Notes: generated by a model not told the origin, from the sequence alone. 64,000 nt of DNA from Micromonospora craniellae (GCF_014764405.1 NZ_CP061725.1:3410001-3474000); one strand, 5' to 3'; numbered from the stretch's first letter, positions 26,755 through 35,623 are shown. Translations and numbers: made by a program.

Positions 26755-27954
26755 TCACCCGTCGGCCTCGGGTGTGTGCGGTGTGCGGGGATGCGGGATC
26801 GGTGTCCTGATGGCGGCGGTGAGGTCGGCGGTGAGTGCGTCGATCTGCGCGGTGGTGATGCCGGGCATGCAGATGAGGTGGCTGGCGGGTCCGTCGGTGG
26901 CCAGCAGCCACTTGACCCGGACGGTCTCGGGTGGGGTGGGCAGGACGACCGTGAAGGCGTGGGGGTACCGCCATGCCTGCCAGCCGGTGGCGCGGATCCG
27001 GTCGACGGCGTACGCGGCGACGGTGCGGGCTTCGGCGGCCCGCCACCGATGCCCTTCGCGGCCGTGGACGGCGATGGCGTGCCAGAGCAGGGCGGCGGCC
27101 AGGCCGCAGCGGGATCCGGTGACGGTGGTGTCGGCGGCGGCGGTGTAGGCGATCGGCTGTCGGGCCGGGTTGCGGACGTGGTCGCGGATCAGCACCACCC
27201 CGCACGGTGTGGGCACGCCGAGGAACTTGTGGCCGGACACGGCGATCGAGTCGATGCCGACGTCGTCGCAGCGCAGCTTGCCGTCGAGGGCGAGCGGAAT
27301 TCCGGACAGGGCCGCGTCGACGTGCAGGTGCCCGACCATGGCGTAGTGGGTGAGGATGGCGCGGATCCGGGTGACGTCGTCCACGGCCTCGGTCATCGTG
27401 GTGCCCGCCGTGGCGACCACGATCGCCGGCCACCGCCGTCGCTTGCGCAGTTGCGCGGCGAGGTGGTCGTAGTCCATCTCCCCGTCCGGATGCGCCCGCA
27501 CCACCGTCTTGTAGGCGCCGAGCAGGTCGACGATCTTCGGGATGGAGTAGTGGGCGGCGGTGGAGTAGTAGATCCGAGCGGTCGGCCAGCGTCGGTAGGC
27601 GGCGGCCAGGGCGGACAGGTTGCCTTCGGTGCCGCCGGTGGTGACGTAGCCCCACCGGTCACCGGCCGGTATCCCGAACAGGTCCGCCATCCAGGCGACC
27701 ACCGCCTGTTCCAGCACCCGGGTGTGCGCGACCCCGCCGGTGTCGGCGGGGTCGCCGATGTTGTTCCACAGCCGGTGCCCGAGGCGGGCGATGACCGCGC
27801 TGTGGTCGAGGTCGACCGCGCCCGGGTACCCGATGGCGGTCGGTGCCGTGGCTGCGGCGTCGGCGACGAGGTGGTCGAGGACCGCGGTGACGTCGATGTC
27901 ATCGCGGCTCAGATCCGCGGCCACCGCCAGATCGGCGATCGAGGTGGACGTCAC
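26755..27954 (-). CDS. hdc: PLP-dependent histidine decarboxylase
   Basis: A 399-residue group II decarboxylase that would convert histidine to histamine and CO2. Diagnostic segments are IGYPGAVDLD, WGYVTTGGTEGNL, H135 stacking on PLP in YYSTAAHYSIPK, D213 in HVDAALSG, the Schiff-base lysine K243 in AVSGHKFLGVPTPCG, and TGSRCG. The length and spacing match bacterial PLP histidine decarboxylases. The start is GTG 27954, which overlaps the stop of the preceding gene (GTGA) and has GGAGGTGG just upstream; the longer ATG 28086 frame would run inside that gene. It is last of a four-gene leftward operon with an APC permease, which suggests histidine uptake/histamine export or a histamine-derived product. 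Confidence 0.92.
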   Translation of the reverse strand: MTSTSIADLAVAADLSRDDIDVTAVLDHLVADAAATAPTAIGYPGAVDLDHSAVIARLGHRLWNNIGDPADTGGVAHTRVLEQAVVAWMADLFGIPAGDRWGYVTTGGTEGNLSALAAAYRRWPTARIYYSTAAHYSIPKIVDLLGAYKTVVRAHPDGEMDYDHLAAQLRKRRRWPAIVVATAGTTMTEAVDDVTRIRAILTHYAMVGHLHVDAALSGIPLALDGKLRCDDVGIDSIAVSGHKFLGVPTPCGVVLIRDHVRNPARQPIAYTAAADTTVTGSRCGLAAALLWHAIAVHGREGHRWRAAEARTVAAYAVDRIRATGWQAWRYPHAFTVVLPTPPETVRVKWLLATDGPASHLICMPGITTAQIDALTADLTAAIRTPIPHPRTPHTPEADG

Positions 27955-29006
27955 CCTTGCCACCTCCGCGGCAGGTGGGCCTTCAAAAGCTCGTGCAGGG
28001 CACCGAGGTGGTGCCACACCTGCCGGGTGTCGGCATCGCCCTGGCTGGTGAGGTCGTGGTGCGGGTTGTGCCACAGCGGATTCCAACGCACTTCCAACGG
28101 TTTGCTGCTGCGCACGCCGGAGCTGCCGAGGCGGGCGTGCGGGTCACGGTCGACCTTGATGGCCGTGCCGTCGACCAGCAGCGCGAAGCACTGGCCCTTC
28201 AGGTCGAACGCCGACCTGACCGAGCCGGTCCCGGACGGGCTGCGCAGCGTGCTAGCGATCTGCCGCCACGACCCGTCGGCCGAGTCGAGGGTGCTCACCC
28301 CGGCACCGACGTAGACCGCATCGGTGGGCAGGGTCATGTCACCGCCGTTGACCATCGACCGCTCCGGACCCAGCGGATGCCATGAGCGTCCCAGGGACCT
28401 GGCGTGAGCGATGTTGTCCGCGGCGATGGCCGTCAGGTCCGCCAGCAGCGCTACCAGGTGTTCCGACTCGGGAGCCGCCAGGAACAGCCGGTAGGCGGTG
28501 TGTAGCCGGAACCCAGGAGGCTCCGTCGACGACGGCGCGGCGAAGAACAGCGCTACCGCGTGCGGGCCGAGGGCCTCCCTCGTCCCGTATCGCTCGTCGG
28601 CGGCGTGTATATGACCTGAGTTGAAACCCTTGCACCGGAACGCCACCTGGTGACGCAGCTCGACCCACCACCGACTCTCGGCGTCCGACTCACCCTGCGG
28701 GTCATCCACCGCCTCAGCCGACATCGGCCTCACAGGCTCAGACGGTTCCGGCGGAGGCTCAGGCAGACGCTCATAGGCGACCGACGGCGGCCCGTACCCG
28801 GGTGTGGGCGGGGGCCCGTGCCCAGGCCCAGGTGGCGGTCCGTATCCGGATTCGGGTGGTGGCCGGTAGTCGGGCCGGGGTCCGTGGCCGGCGGGCGGCC
28901 GGTGCGCGGCGGGCGGGGGCACCTGGCGGTGTTCAGGGCTCCAGCCGGGATGCAGGGGGTCGACCGGGCGGCCCTGGGGGCCGGGTCGTCGCGGGTGAGT
29001 CATCAT
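27951..29006 (-). CDS. Proline-rich N-terminus, unknown domain protein
   Basis: A 351-residue protein. The first 90 residues are a Pro/Gly/Tyr/His-rich low-complexity segment of the GYGPPPGPGHGPPP type. It is followed by an apparently globular domain from about 110 (WWVELRHQVAFRCKGFNSGHIHAA, VALFFAAPSS, LHTAYRLFLAAPESEHLVALLADL, then GDMTLPTDAVYVGAGVSTLD). I do not recognise the family. It sits between the APC permease (10-bp gap) and the decarboxylase (4-bp overlap), so it is very likely produced with them. No signal peptide or membrane helix. The tail may mediate protein interaction. Confidence 0.7.
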   Translation of the reverse strand: MMTHPRRPGPQGRPVDPLHPGWSPEHRQVPPPAAHRPPAGHGPRPDYRPPPESGYGPPPGPGHGPPPTPGYGPPSVAYERLPEPPPEPSEPVRPMSAEAVDDPQGESDAESRWWVELRHQVAFRCKGFNSGHIHAADERYGTREALGPHAVALFFAAPSSTEPPGFRLHTAYRLFLAAPESEHLVALLADLTAIAADNIAHARSLGRSWHPLGPERSMVNGGDMTLPTDAVYVGAGVSTLDSADGSWRQIASTLRSPSGTGSVRSAFDLKGQCFALLVDGTAIKVDRDPHARLGSSGVRSSKPLEVRWNPLWHNPHHDLTSQGDADTRQVWHHLGALHELLKAHLPRRWQG

Positions 29007-29016
29007 CGTCGGCCCG

Positions 29017-30465
29017 TCAGATCGAGATGTTCAGGGCATCGGGCACCGCGTTCGGCTGCGGAGTGCCGTCACCGATCCCGGCGTAGACCTCCGGCCGGGA
29101 CTGCCGCAGGTGCTGGGCCCACATCGCACCCGTGACCGCGGCGGCGATGATGATCGTGGGCAACAGCAACGGAAACGGGGATCCGGGTGCAGCCCCCAAC
29201 AGACTCCCGACGTTGAAGACCATCGCGGCGAGCACCAGAAGTCCCGCGATCAGGCCCAGCACCGGAGCGATCCGCCACTCCCACACGCCGGCCCGCTCAC
29301 CCTTCACCTCGGGTGGGGCGAGCAGCGCGGCCAGGGACGCGGCCAGCAGCAGGCTCAGCAGACCCAGCGCACCCAACGTCGACAGCCAAGTGAACATCTG
29401 TGCGAGCGGATCGGCGCCCGCAGCGGCGAACCCGGTCACCACGAGAGCGGCGGTGACCGTCTGCGTCAGCGAGCCGCCACGCGGCGCGCTGACCCGCGTG
29501 CCGCCCTCGGCCCCCGCGAGCCGGGCCGGCAGCACGCCCTCCCGCGCCATCGCGAACACGTACCGCGCGATCACGTTGTGAAAGCTGAGCTTCGCGGTGA
29601 GGATCGCCAGGAACAGCATCACTCCCGCCACGGCAACCAACCAGCTACCGCCCCGGGACAAGATCGTGAGCGGTAGATCGGCGTCCGCCGCAGCCATCTC
29701 GCCGACGACGGTGGGGCCGACGGCCACGCCCATCGCCCACGCCGCCACCGCATAGACCCCACCGAGGGCGAGCGCGCCGACGACGCTGGCTCGATTGACC
29801 GACCGCTTGTCGATGGCCTCCTCCACGAGCGACCCCGGCGCGTCGACGCCCATCAGCGAGGCCACGCAGAACGCCGCCGCCCCGCCGATCCCTCCGACCA
29901 TCAACCCGGAGACCTCGAAGCCCGCCCACGACACGTCACCGGTCGATGCCTGACCCATCACCCCGGCCAGCACGAATATCGCGACGAGTAGCAGCGACAC
30001 CACCAGCACGACCGATAGCAGCCATGTCGAGCGGACGATCGGCGCGCGGCCGAACGCCGCGACCGTGACGAGGGCGATGCCCGCCCACACCCACCACGCC
30101 CCGCCGATCTGAGCCGCGAGGGTGGCGCCGAGCAGCCCGTACAGGCTGATCTGGATCGCGTTGTAGGCCACCAGGGCGACCATGCCGCCGGCCACACCCC
30201 AACCACGACCTAACCCACGGGCGAGGATCCCGTAGTAGGCCGCCGGGTGCCCGACCTGACGCGCCATCGCCGTGTAACCCACCGCCAGCACCGCCACCAC
30301 CCCCGCGACCAGGACATACGTCAGCGGCAGCGCGGTGATGCCTGTGGTCGCGTAGATCGCGGGGATACCACCGACCAGAACAACCAAGGGTGCGGACGCC
30401 TGTGCCCCGAACACCCACAACCCGAACGGCGTCACCGTTCGACGTGCCAACGCGACCTGCGTCAT
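29017..30465 (-). CDS. APC-superfamily amino acid permease
   Basis: A 482-residue membrane protein with about 12 hydrophobic helices, beginning with the TPFGLWVFGAQASAPLVVLVGGIPA segment typical of APC transporters and retaining FHNVIARYVFAMAREGVLP after helix 8. It overlaps the preceding small gene by 4 bp (ATGA) and lies upstream of the histidine decarboxylase in the same operon. From that context it is likely a histidine importer or histidine/histamine exchanger; sequence alone only supports amino acid or amine transport. Confidence 0.88.
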   Translation of the reverse strand: MTQVALARRTVTPFGLWVFGAQASAPLVVLVGGIPAIYATTGITALPLTYVLVAGVVAVLAVGYTAMARQVGHPAAYYGILARGLGRGWGVAGGMVALVAYNAIQISLYGLLGATLAAQIGGAWWVWAGIALVTVAAFGRAPIVRSTWLLSVVLVVSLLLVAIFVLAGVMGQASTGDVSWAGFEVSGLMVGGIGGAAAFCVASLMGVDAPGSLVEEAIDKRSVNRASVVGALALGGVYAVAAWAMGVAVGPTVVGEMAAADADLPLTILSRGGSWLVAVAGVMLFLAILTAKLSFHNVIARYVFAMAREGVLPARLAGAEGGTRVSAPRGGSLTQTVTAALVVTGFAAAGADPLAQMFTWLSTLGALGLLSLLLAASLAALLAPPEVKGERAGVWEWRIAPVLGLIAGLLVLAAMVFNVGSLLGAAPGSPFPLLLPTIIIAAAVTGAMWAQHLRQSRPEVYAGIGDGTPQPNAVPDALNISI

Positions 30466-30884
30466 CGCACCTCACCCCGCTGCGGCGAATCGGGGCACGA
30501 TGAGTTGCGGCAGCCGGACACCGGATGCTCGTGCACTGCGGACGCGTTGGTCGGCACCACGTACACCGCTGCGGGCCGCACCGGCCCGACACGCCACAAG
30601 CCGCGGTCACGGGCCACGGCACGGTCGGCCGTGCGCCGGTCGGCGGTGAACCCGAACACGTCGTGGCGACCATCGCGCCACTCCCGACGCACCGCCCACC
30701 CCCACACCTCCTCACTCGACCCCGTTCCTCCGTCCGTCGGGGTGCGGGCCACGAGCTGCCGCTCCGACAACCCCGGTCCGGCATTCGGTCTGAGAAACAT
30801 GAGCAGGGGGCGATGGCGTGTACGGACGGGCTGCACGGCGGGTACTCCTTCGTCGTCGAGAGGGTGTGACAGGCGGTCCGGCAT
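30462..30884 (-). CDS. Small hypothetical protein, first gene of the decarboxylase operon
   Basis: The frame ends in a stop that overlaps the APC start by 4 bp. Plausible starts are ATG 30884 (MPDRLSHPLDDEG) or ATG 30800 (MFLRPNAGPG). The core VWGWAVRREWRDGRHDVFGFTADRRTADRAVARDRGLWRVG and the ending AVYVVPTNASAVHEHP look like real protein; upstream of 30884 the frame looks random. Family not recognised. A copy of the 33-bp motif lies about 300 bp upstream. Confidence 0.55.
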   Translation of the reverse strand: MPDRLSHPLDDEGVPAVQPVRTRHRPLLMFLRPNAGPGLSERQLVARTPTDGGTGSSEEVWGWAVRREWRDGRHDVFGFTADRRTADRAVARDRGLWRVGPVRPAAVYVVPTNASAVHEHPVSGCRNSSCPDSPQRGEVR

Positions 30885-31186
30885 CGCCCCAGGGCTCGCA
30901 CTCCAGCGGATGATCACCGCCGTGCTGCGAGCCCCGGGGCGGGCCGGGCGGTGATCCGAACCCGCGTCGCGTCCGCCGGAGGCAACACGGCCTGGGCCGG
31001 TGCCGTCCGGCCCACGGCTGTGCGGATTCGCATCCCGCCTCCCCTGTGAGCAGGTGACGCGAACGAGCAATCGCGTCACCGGGCTGCGGCCGGGCCGACT
31101 CCACAGATGTCGGGTCACCTGTCGTCACCGGGTCGTCCACGCCGCAGCAGTCGATGTCGTCGGATCAGTTATGACGGGGACCGGGA

Positions 31187-31219
31187 CTGTCGAACACCCT
31201 CGACACGAAGAACCGACAC
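31187..31219 (+). promoter_or_regulatory. 33-bp motif, copy a
   Basis: CTGTCGAACACCCTCGACAC followed by GAAGAACCGACAC. The inverted repeat TGTCGA-N6-TCGACA is complete; the third half-site is degenerate. The orientation points to the leftward histidine decarboxylase operon, 303 bp before its annotated start, so a long leader or a nearer unrecognised gene is possible. Confidence 0.7.
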
Positions 31220-31365
31220 GCCACCCGCTCTTCGACGGTCGTCACGCTCGTCACACGACTGCGTTCTGGTCTCGATCGGTGTTGATGCGGCAGGTCGCGC
31301 CCCGTCTACCCCTCTTTGAACAGGAGCTATCCACCCGTGACGTCGGTGCTACCGGGACGTGCACC

Positions 31366-31398
31366 GTGTCGAATTTCGGTGTCGAGGCTGTTCGACAC
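31366..31398 (-). promoter_or_regulatory. 33-bp motif, copy b
   Basis: On the minus strand this reads GTGTCGAACAGCCTCGACAC then CGAAATTCGACAC: inverted repeat GTGTCGA-N6-TCGACAC plus a third direct half-site. It is 96 bp upstream of the rightward radical SAM gene and in the same relative orientation as copies c and d. Confidence 0.8.
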
Positions 31399-31493
31399 GC
31401 ACCGGCAGCCGTTTCCTGAGCGAGAAGTCCCGCCGAAGTGGACCAGGCGACCTGACGCCTCCGGGGTATGCGGGGCGGGCGCCTGGAGGGGCC

Positions 31494-32597
31494 ATGAGCA
31501 AACGTTTGATCGTTGATACCCACGCCAGCTCCTGCTATTTCCGCACTTCCGTCGGCGACGGCGCGCGGAAGGCACTGGTGCAGATCACCGAGCGGTGCAA
31601 CCTGCACTGTGCCCACTGTTTCGTCTCGTCGACCCGTGCTGGGCTGGACATTCCGTTGGAGAAGATGGTCGAGCTGGTCCTGCCGCGCCTGCGGCAGGCC
31701 CGGGTGACCCGGCTGACGCTGACCGGTGGAGAGCCGTTCGTGCATCCGGACCTGCTGGAGATCTGCACGGCAGCAGCGCGAATGGATCTGCCTGTCAAGA
31801 TCTGCACGAACGCCACTCAGACCAACGACGCTCACATCGCCGCGCTGGCCGAGCTGGGCACAGTACGGGTCAACGTGAGCTTCGACGGCTTTCGCCCCGC
31901 CTCACACGGCCGTTTCCGGGGCGACCGTGACTCCTTCGCCGTCACCCGGGAGACCACCCGCAAGTTCGCCGACGCTGGGCTGTTACACGGGATCCTCTCG
32001 ACGCCCAACATCCTCACCCGGCCGCAGGAGTTCGCCGACCTGTGCGCCTTCGCCGCAGACCTCGGCGCCTCGTACGTGTTGATGAACCCTCTGTCGAGCT
32101 TCGGGCGCGGCGTGAAGTCCCACGGACGACTCGCCGCGACGGAGCAGACAATGCGGGCGATCACCACCGCCACCGCGCCCCTGGCCGAGCGGATCGAGCT
32201 CGTCCCCATCAGGTTCCCCAACGACGATCGGCCGTTGTCCGGCTGCGACGCCGGCACCCTGATCTACGTGTTCGCCAACGGCGACACCGCTGTCTGCCCC
32301 TACCTGGTCTTCGCTTCCCGCACACCGCAATCCCGGCACACCGACCGCGAGTTCCTCGTCGCCAACATCCTCGACGGCGAGATCGCCACCGCCCTCGACC
32401 AGTATCGCTTCCACGACCGCTACCAAGTCGGCGCCAACACGACCTGCGCCACATGCGCGTTGAGCGGCACCTGCGGCAAGGGCTGTCCGGCAGCGATCGT
32501 CGCCGCCGGGCAGCGCATCGGCGCACCTGACACCGACCTGTGCCCACCGGAAGCCATTCGACTCCCGCTGAAGCCGACCCGAGCCGCGAGGTCCTGA
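31494..32597 (+). CDS. Radical SAM/SPASM protein (1)
   Basis: A 367-residue radical SAM enzyme. C35, C39 and C42 (CNLHCAHC) bind the 4Fe-4S cluster, and LTLTGGEPFVHPDL is the GGE SAM-binding motif. The C-terminal 100 residues form a SPASM/twitch region with CDAGTLIYVFANGDTAVCPY and CATCALSGTCGKGCPA, which should carry one or two auxiliary clusters. ATG 31494 follows GGAGGGG; the upstream in-frame start at 31359 lies in motif b. A rare TTA codon occurs at residue 164 (31983-31985), suggesting bldA-type translational control. It is 6 bp from the kinase-like gene. SPASM enzymes mature peptides or act in cofactor and natural-product synthesis; the substrate here is unknown, and no precursor peptide was recognised. 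Confidence 0.93.
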   Translation: MSKRLIVDTHASSCYFRTSVGDGARKALVQITERCNLHCAHCFVSSTRAGLDIPLEKMVELVLPRLRQARVTRLTLTGGEPFVHPDLLEICTAAARMDLPVKICTNATQTNDAHIAALAELGTVRVNVSFDGFRPASHGRFRGDRDSFAVTRETTRKFADAGLLHGILSTPNILTRPQEFADLCAFAADLGASYVLMNPLSSFGRGVKSHGRLAATEQTMRAITTATAPLAERIELVPIRFPNDDRPLSGCDAGTLIYVFANGDTAVCPYLVFASRTPQSRHTDREFLVANILDGEIATALDQYRFHDRYQVGANTTCATCALSGTCGKGCPAAIVAAGQRIGAPDTDLCPPEAIRLPLKPTRAARS

Positions 32598-32603
32598 TCT
32601 GCC

Positions 32604-33212
32604 ATGTTCATCGTGATCGAGGGACCCAACGGCGTCGGGAAGACCACCGTGGCAGGGCTACTGGCCACACGGCTGCGTCACCGCGCCGGCCGCCCCGTGC
32701 ACCTGACGACCGAGCCGACCCGGACCCGCCTAGGGAAGTTGCTGCGCGAGGCCGAGGCCGTCATCCACGGAAGGGCCCTCGCCCTGGCGATCGCCGCGGA
32801 CCGCACCATGCACGTCGAAGACGAGATCATTCCCGCACTCGACGCCGGCAACATCGTGATCAGCGACCGCTACGTGCAGTCCTCCCTGGTCCTACAACGA
32901 GTCGACGCCGTCGACCTGCGCGAGATCTGGATCTACAACCGGTATGTACTACAACCCGCCGTCTCCCTCTACCTGACCGACGACCCACACGTGATCGGAG
33001 CCCGCCTCGCGGCCCGCCCGAGCCTCACACGACTGGAGGCAACAGGAACACCTGAGCGTGAGTTGCAGCTCTACGGTCAGGCAATCGAGTTCCTCGACCG
33101 CCACTCGTGGCATCAAGTGAAGATCGACTGCCGAGGCCGGAATCCAGACCAGGTCGTGTCCGTCATCCTCGACACACTGGACCCGCTGCTCGCCCGCCGC
33201 TCAGCGGCCTGA
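32604..33212 (+). CDS. Thymidylate-kinase-like P-loop protein
   Basis: A 202-residue protein with the dTMP kinase fold: P-loop GPNGVGKTT (7-15), TTEPTRTRLGKLLREA, VISDRYVQSSLVLQ (the DRY motif) and a LID-like LAARPSLTRLEATG. Real housekeeping Tmk is usually elsewhere in the genome; this copy is embedded between a radical SAM and an EEP gene (6 and 13 bp gaps), so it probably phosphorylates a pathway-specific nucleotide or related substrate. It has no fused domains. Confidence 0.85.
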   Translation: MFIVIEGPNGVGKTTVAGLLATRLRHRAGRPVHLTTEPTRTRLGKLLREAEAVIHGRALALAIAADRTMHVEDEIIPALDAGNIVISDRYVQSSLVLQRVDAVDLREIWIYNRYVLQPAVSLYLTDDPHVIGARLAARPSLTRLEATGTPERELQLYGQAIEFLDRHSWHQVKIDCRGRNPDQVVSVILDTLDPLLARRSAA

Positions 33213-33225
33213 CAGGCTCGCCCCC

Positions 33226-34029
33226 GTGCTGTCCATCCTGACCATGAATGTGCAAGCCACGTCGCGACGGCGGGCAGAACCGCTGCTGCGGTGGCTCGCA
33301 GACCGCCCCGAACAGATCCTGCTACTGACTGAGACCAGCGGCGGCGAGGGCAGCACCTACCTGCTTGACCACTTCCGCCGCGCCGGTTGCCAGGTGCAAC
33401 ACCGCCACTTGAACGGCGACCGCGGTGCGGCGATGATCAGCCGCATTGCGGTCACGGACCGCCTCGACATCACCGCGCAGCTGAGTATCCCCGGTCGGGC
33501 AGTCGCCGCCACCACTCACACCGATCCGCCCGTCACAGTCCTCGGCGTCTACGTCCCGTCCAGCGACCGTGCCCCCGCCAAAGTCGCCCGCAAGCGCACC
33601 TTCCTCGCCTCACTCGTCGACACCCTCGACCGCATGCCCGACCACGAGAAGGCACACCTGGTGCTCGGAGGGGACTACAACGTCATCCCTCGCGACCATC
33701 AACCGCCCTACCCCGGGGTGTGGCGACCCTTCGAGTACGACCTGTTCGACGCACTCGCCGCCGCCAACCTCACCGACACGCACGCCCGCCTCGCCCCAGG
33801 CAATCAGGCGCACAGCTGGTACGGGCGCAACGGCAACGGCTACCGCTTCGACTACCTACACGTCGGCAGAGAGCTGCGCGACCGCATCCGAGGCGGCGGC
33901 TACCTGCACGAACCCCGCGAGCAACGTCTCACCGACCATGCGGCGGTCACCGTCGACCTCGATCTGACCGTCGACATGCACGACGTGTTCGCAGTGCCGC
34001 CCGTAGCCGCGCCGCAGACGCTGTTCTAG
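33226..34029 (+). CDS. Exonuclease III/EEP-fold protein
   Basis: A 267-residue EEP-superfamily protein from GTG 33226 (VLSILTMNVQA). Conserved positions: MNVQ (Asn), LLLTETSG (Glu), VLGGDYNVIP (Asp/Asn), the SWYGRNGNGYRFDYLHV segment and LTDHAAVTVDL (Asp-His). It resembles XthA-like AP endonucleases in length and order. As third gene of the radical SAM operon it may act as a nucleotide phosphodiesterase or phosphatase rather than in repair. Its stop overlaps the convergent methyltransferase-CYTH gene by 4 bp. Confidence 0.85.
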   Translation: MLSILTMNVQATSRRRAEPLLRWLADRPEQILLLTETSGGEGSTYLLDHFRRAGCQVQHRHLNGDRGAAMISRIAVTDRLDITAQLSIPGRAVAATTHTDPPVTVLGVYVPSSDRAPAKVARKRTFLASLVDTLDRMPDHEKAHLVLGGDYNVIPRDHQPPYPGVWRPFEYDLFDALAAANLTDTHARLAPGNQAHSWYGRNGNGYRFDYLHVGRELRDRIRGGGYLHEPREQRLTDHAAVTVDLDLTVDMHDVFAVPPVAAPQTLF

Positions 34030-35513
34030 ACCTCGGCCGATGTCGCCGCCTGGATCAACGAATCGTAAGTGCCCCCGGTGCGCACCAGTGGCACCATCAG
34101 CGTGCAAGCGAATCGGTGGAGTTCCGCCTGGACCTGCTCGCCGGCTTCACCGGACTCGATGATGCGCTCGATCTCCAGGAACGGGCCGAGGCCGTCCACC
34201 TCGTCGAGGCACAGCGACATCGGGCCGACGACAGCAGTCCGGCGCGTCTTTCGGATCCGCACCGTCGGGTAGAAGCCCATCTGCTGGACCACCGCATGCA
34301 TCTGATCCCTGTCGGCCACCTCAGTCTCATGCTCGACGCACGACTGCTCATTGGCCACCGGTGTCTTGACCGTCAGCAGACACCGTCCCCGCTCGGTGCG
34401 CAGACGAACGAACGGCACGCCGAGCTTGGACTGGCCGTACTTCCAGCCGACCCGCGCATACGCCTGGTCATCCTGAACGACAGGCGCCGACAGGACGATC
34501 CCCCGCGCGGCCAGAGCCGCCTCCAGCCTCGCAAGGTCACCGACCCGGTACTTGACCTCGACCTCGCACGCGCCAGTCATGGTGGGACCGGCCGGCTGAG
34601 ACACGCAGGGATTCGTCACGTCATCGCAGCCCAAAAGGTCGCCACCGACGACAGCGCTGCGCCGCGCACTCGGGGTTGAACGGCGTGACGAAGTCTTATG
34701 CGCCACCACGGCGTATTGCGGTACCGCAGTCGCGCTGGCTGCTGGCGTGGTACGCCATAGCGAGCACGACACGAGCCCAGGCTCAAGAATGTCGAGCCCT
34801 TCGACGAGACGCCGGATCGCGGTGCCGCTGCGGGCACGGATCGGCGGTGCCGCATTGGCGTTCCAGTACGCCATCGCCTGCCGGTTCGCCTCGCCGCCCA
34901 ACTCGTAGGTCGGATGAGTCACCACGAGGTAGCTGCCCACGGGCACGGCGTCCATCAGCTGGCGCACGCTACGAAGCGCGTCGGCGTCGTCGGGAACGAA
35001 GTTCAGAACGCCGAGCATCAAGACGGCGACCGGCTTCTGGAAGTCGAGCGTCGCCGCAGCGGCGCCCAGGATACGGTCGGGATCTCGCACATCGGCGTCG
35101 ACGTAGTCAGTGGCACCCTCGGGTCCACCAGTCAGCAACGCACGGGCGTGGGCGAGGACCAACGGGTCGTTGTCCACATACACGACCCGAGACTCCGGAG
35201 CGTACGTCTGCGCCAGGCTGTGGGTGTTGTCCGCCGTAGGTAGTCCGGTGCCGACGTCCAGGAACTGACGGATGCCCGCGTCCACGAGGAAACGCACCAC
35301 GCGGGCGAGGAACTCACGGTCCGCGCGTGCGACCGCGACGATCTCCGGGAACAGCTTCTGCACATGGGCACCCACGACACGGTCGACCTCGAAGTTGTCC
35401 TTCCCGCCGAGCCACCAGTCCCACACCCGAGCGTTATGGGCAATGGTGGTGTCCAGACGGGGCAACCCGTCGTGGCTCTCTGCGCGACTGGGCACCACCA
35501 CCTCCAGAGGCAT
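34026..35513 (-). CDS. Methyltransf_19 (SAM-dependent) fused to a CYTH domain
   Basis: One uninterrupted 495-residue frame. Residues 1-270 match the actinomycete SAM methyltransferase family Methyltransf_19/DUF574: ARVWDWWLGGKDNFEVDR, GIRQFLDVGTGLPT and VVYVDNDPLVLAHARALL. After YAVVAHK comes a 40-residue linker. From about residue 312 (MTGACEVEVKYRV) there is a CYTH domain with the ExExK motif, ending in LFLEIER-type strands (PFLEIERII). The two families are normally separate proteins. Internal ATG 34580 could start a separate CYTH product, but no ribosome-binding site precedes it. CYTH proteins hydrolyse or cyclise triphosphates (class IV adenylate cyclase, thiamine triphosphatase). The promoter region carries motif c, 78 bp upstream. 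Confidence 0.85.
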   Translation of the reverse strand: MPLEVVVPSRAESHDGLPRLDTTIAHNARVWDWWLGGKDNFEVDRVVGAHVQKLFPEIVAVARADREFLARVVRFLVDAGIRQFLDVGTGLPTADNTHSLAQTYAPESRVVYVDNDPLVLAHARALLTGGPEGATDYVDADVRDPDRILGAAAATLDFQKPVAVLMLGVLNFVPDDADALRSVRQLMDAVPVGSYLVVTHPTYELGGEANRQAMAYWNANAAPPIRARSGTAIRRLVEGLDILEPGLVSCSLWRTTPAASATAVPQYAVVAHKTSSRRSTPSARRSAVVGGDLLGCDDVTNPCVSQPAGPTMTGACEVEVKYRVGDLARLEAALAARGIVLSAPVVQDDQAYARVGWKYGQSKLGVPFVRLRTERGRCLLTVKTPVANEQSCVEHETEVADRDQMHAVVQQMGFYPTVRIRKTRRTAVVGPMSLCLDEVDGLGPFLEIERIIESGEAGEQVQAELHRFACTLMVPLVRTGGTYDSLIQAATSAEV

Positions 35514-35590
35514 GAGGATATTGCGGCTGCGCCGGGAACGCTGACCATTCGGCGCCGGTTCGGCAGGCGACAGCTAACGCGACCGAGCTC

Positions 35591-35623
35591 GTGTCGGACA
35601 CCCTCGACACGAAGTTTCGACAC
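35591..35623 (+). promoter_or_regulatory. 33-bp motif, copy c
   Basis: GTGTCGGACACCCTCGACAC then GAAGTTTCGACAC. It lies 78 bp upstream of the leftward methyltransferase-CYTH gene and 189 bp before the rightward HTH-TPR regulator. Similarity to copy d continues past the motif (CGGGCGATCGCAA in both). Confidence 0.82.

Noticed and set aside
26422..28314. 630-codon plus-strand ORF antisense to the histidine decarboxylase
   Set aside because: Composition artefact: the minus-strand frame has all decarboxylase motifs and operon structure; the plus frame is Gly/Val/Arg-rich without family resemblance.
30884..31140. Upstream extensions of the small decarboxylase-operon gene to 31118 or 31140, nearer to motif a
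   Set aside because: The extended N-termini look random (Arg/Pro/Ser-rich), and no ribosome-binding site was found; kept only as an explanation for the long distance to motif a.
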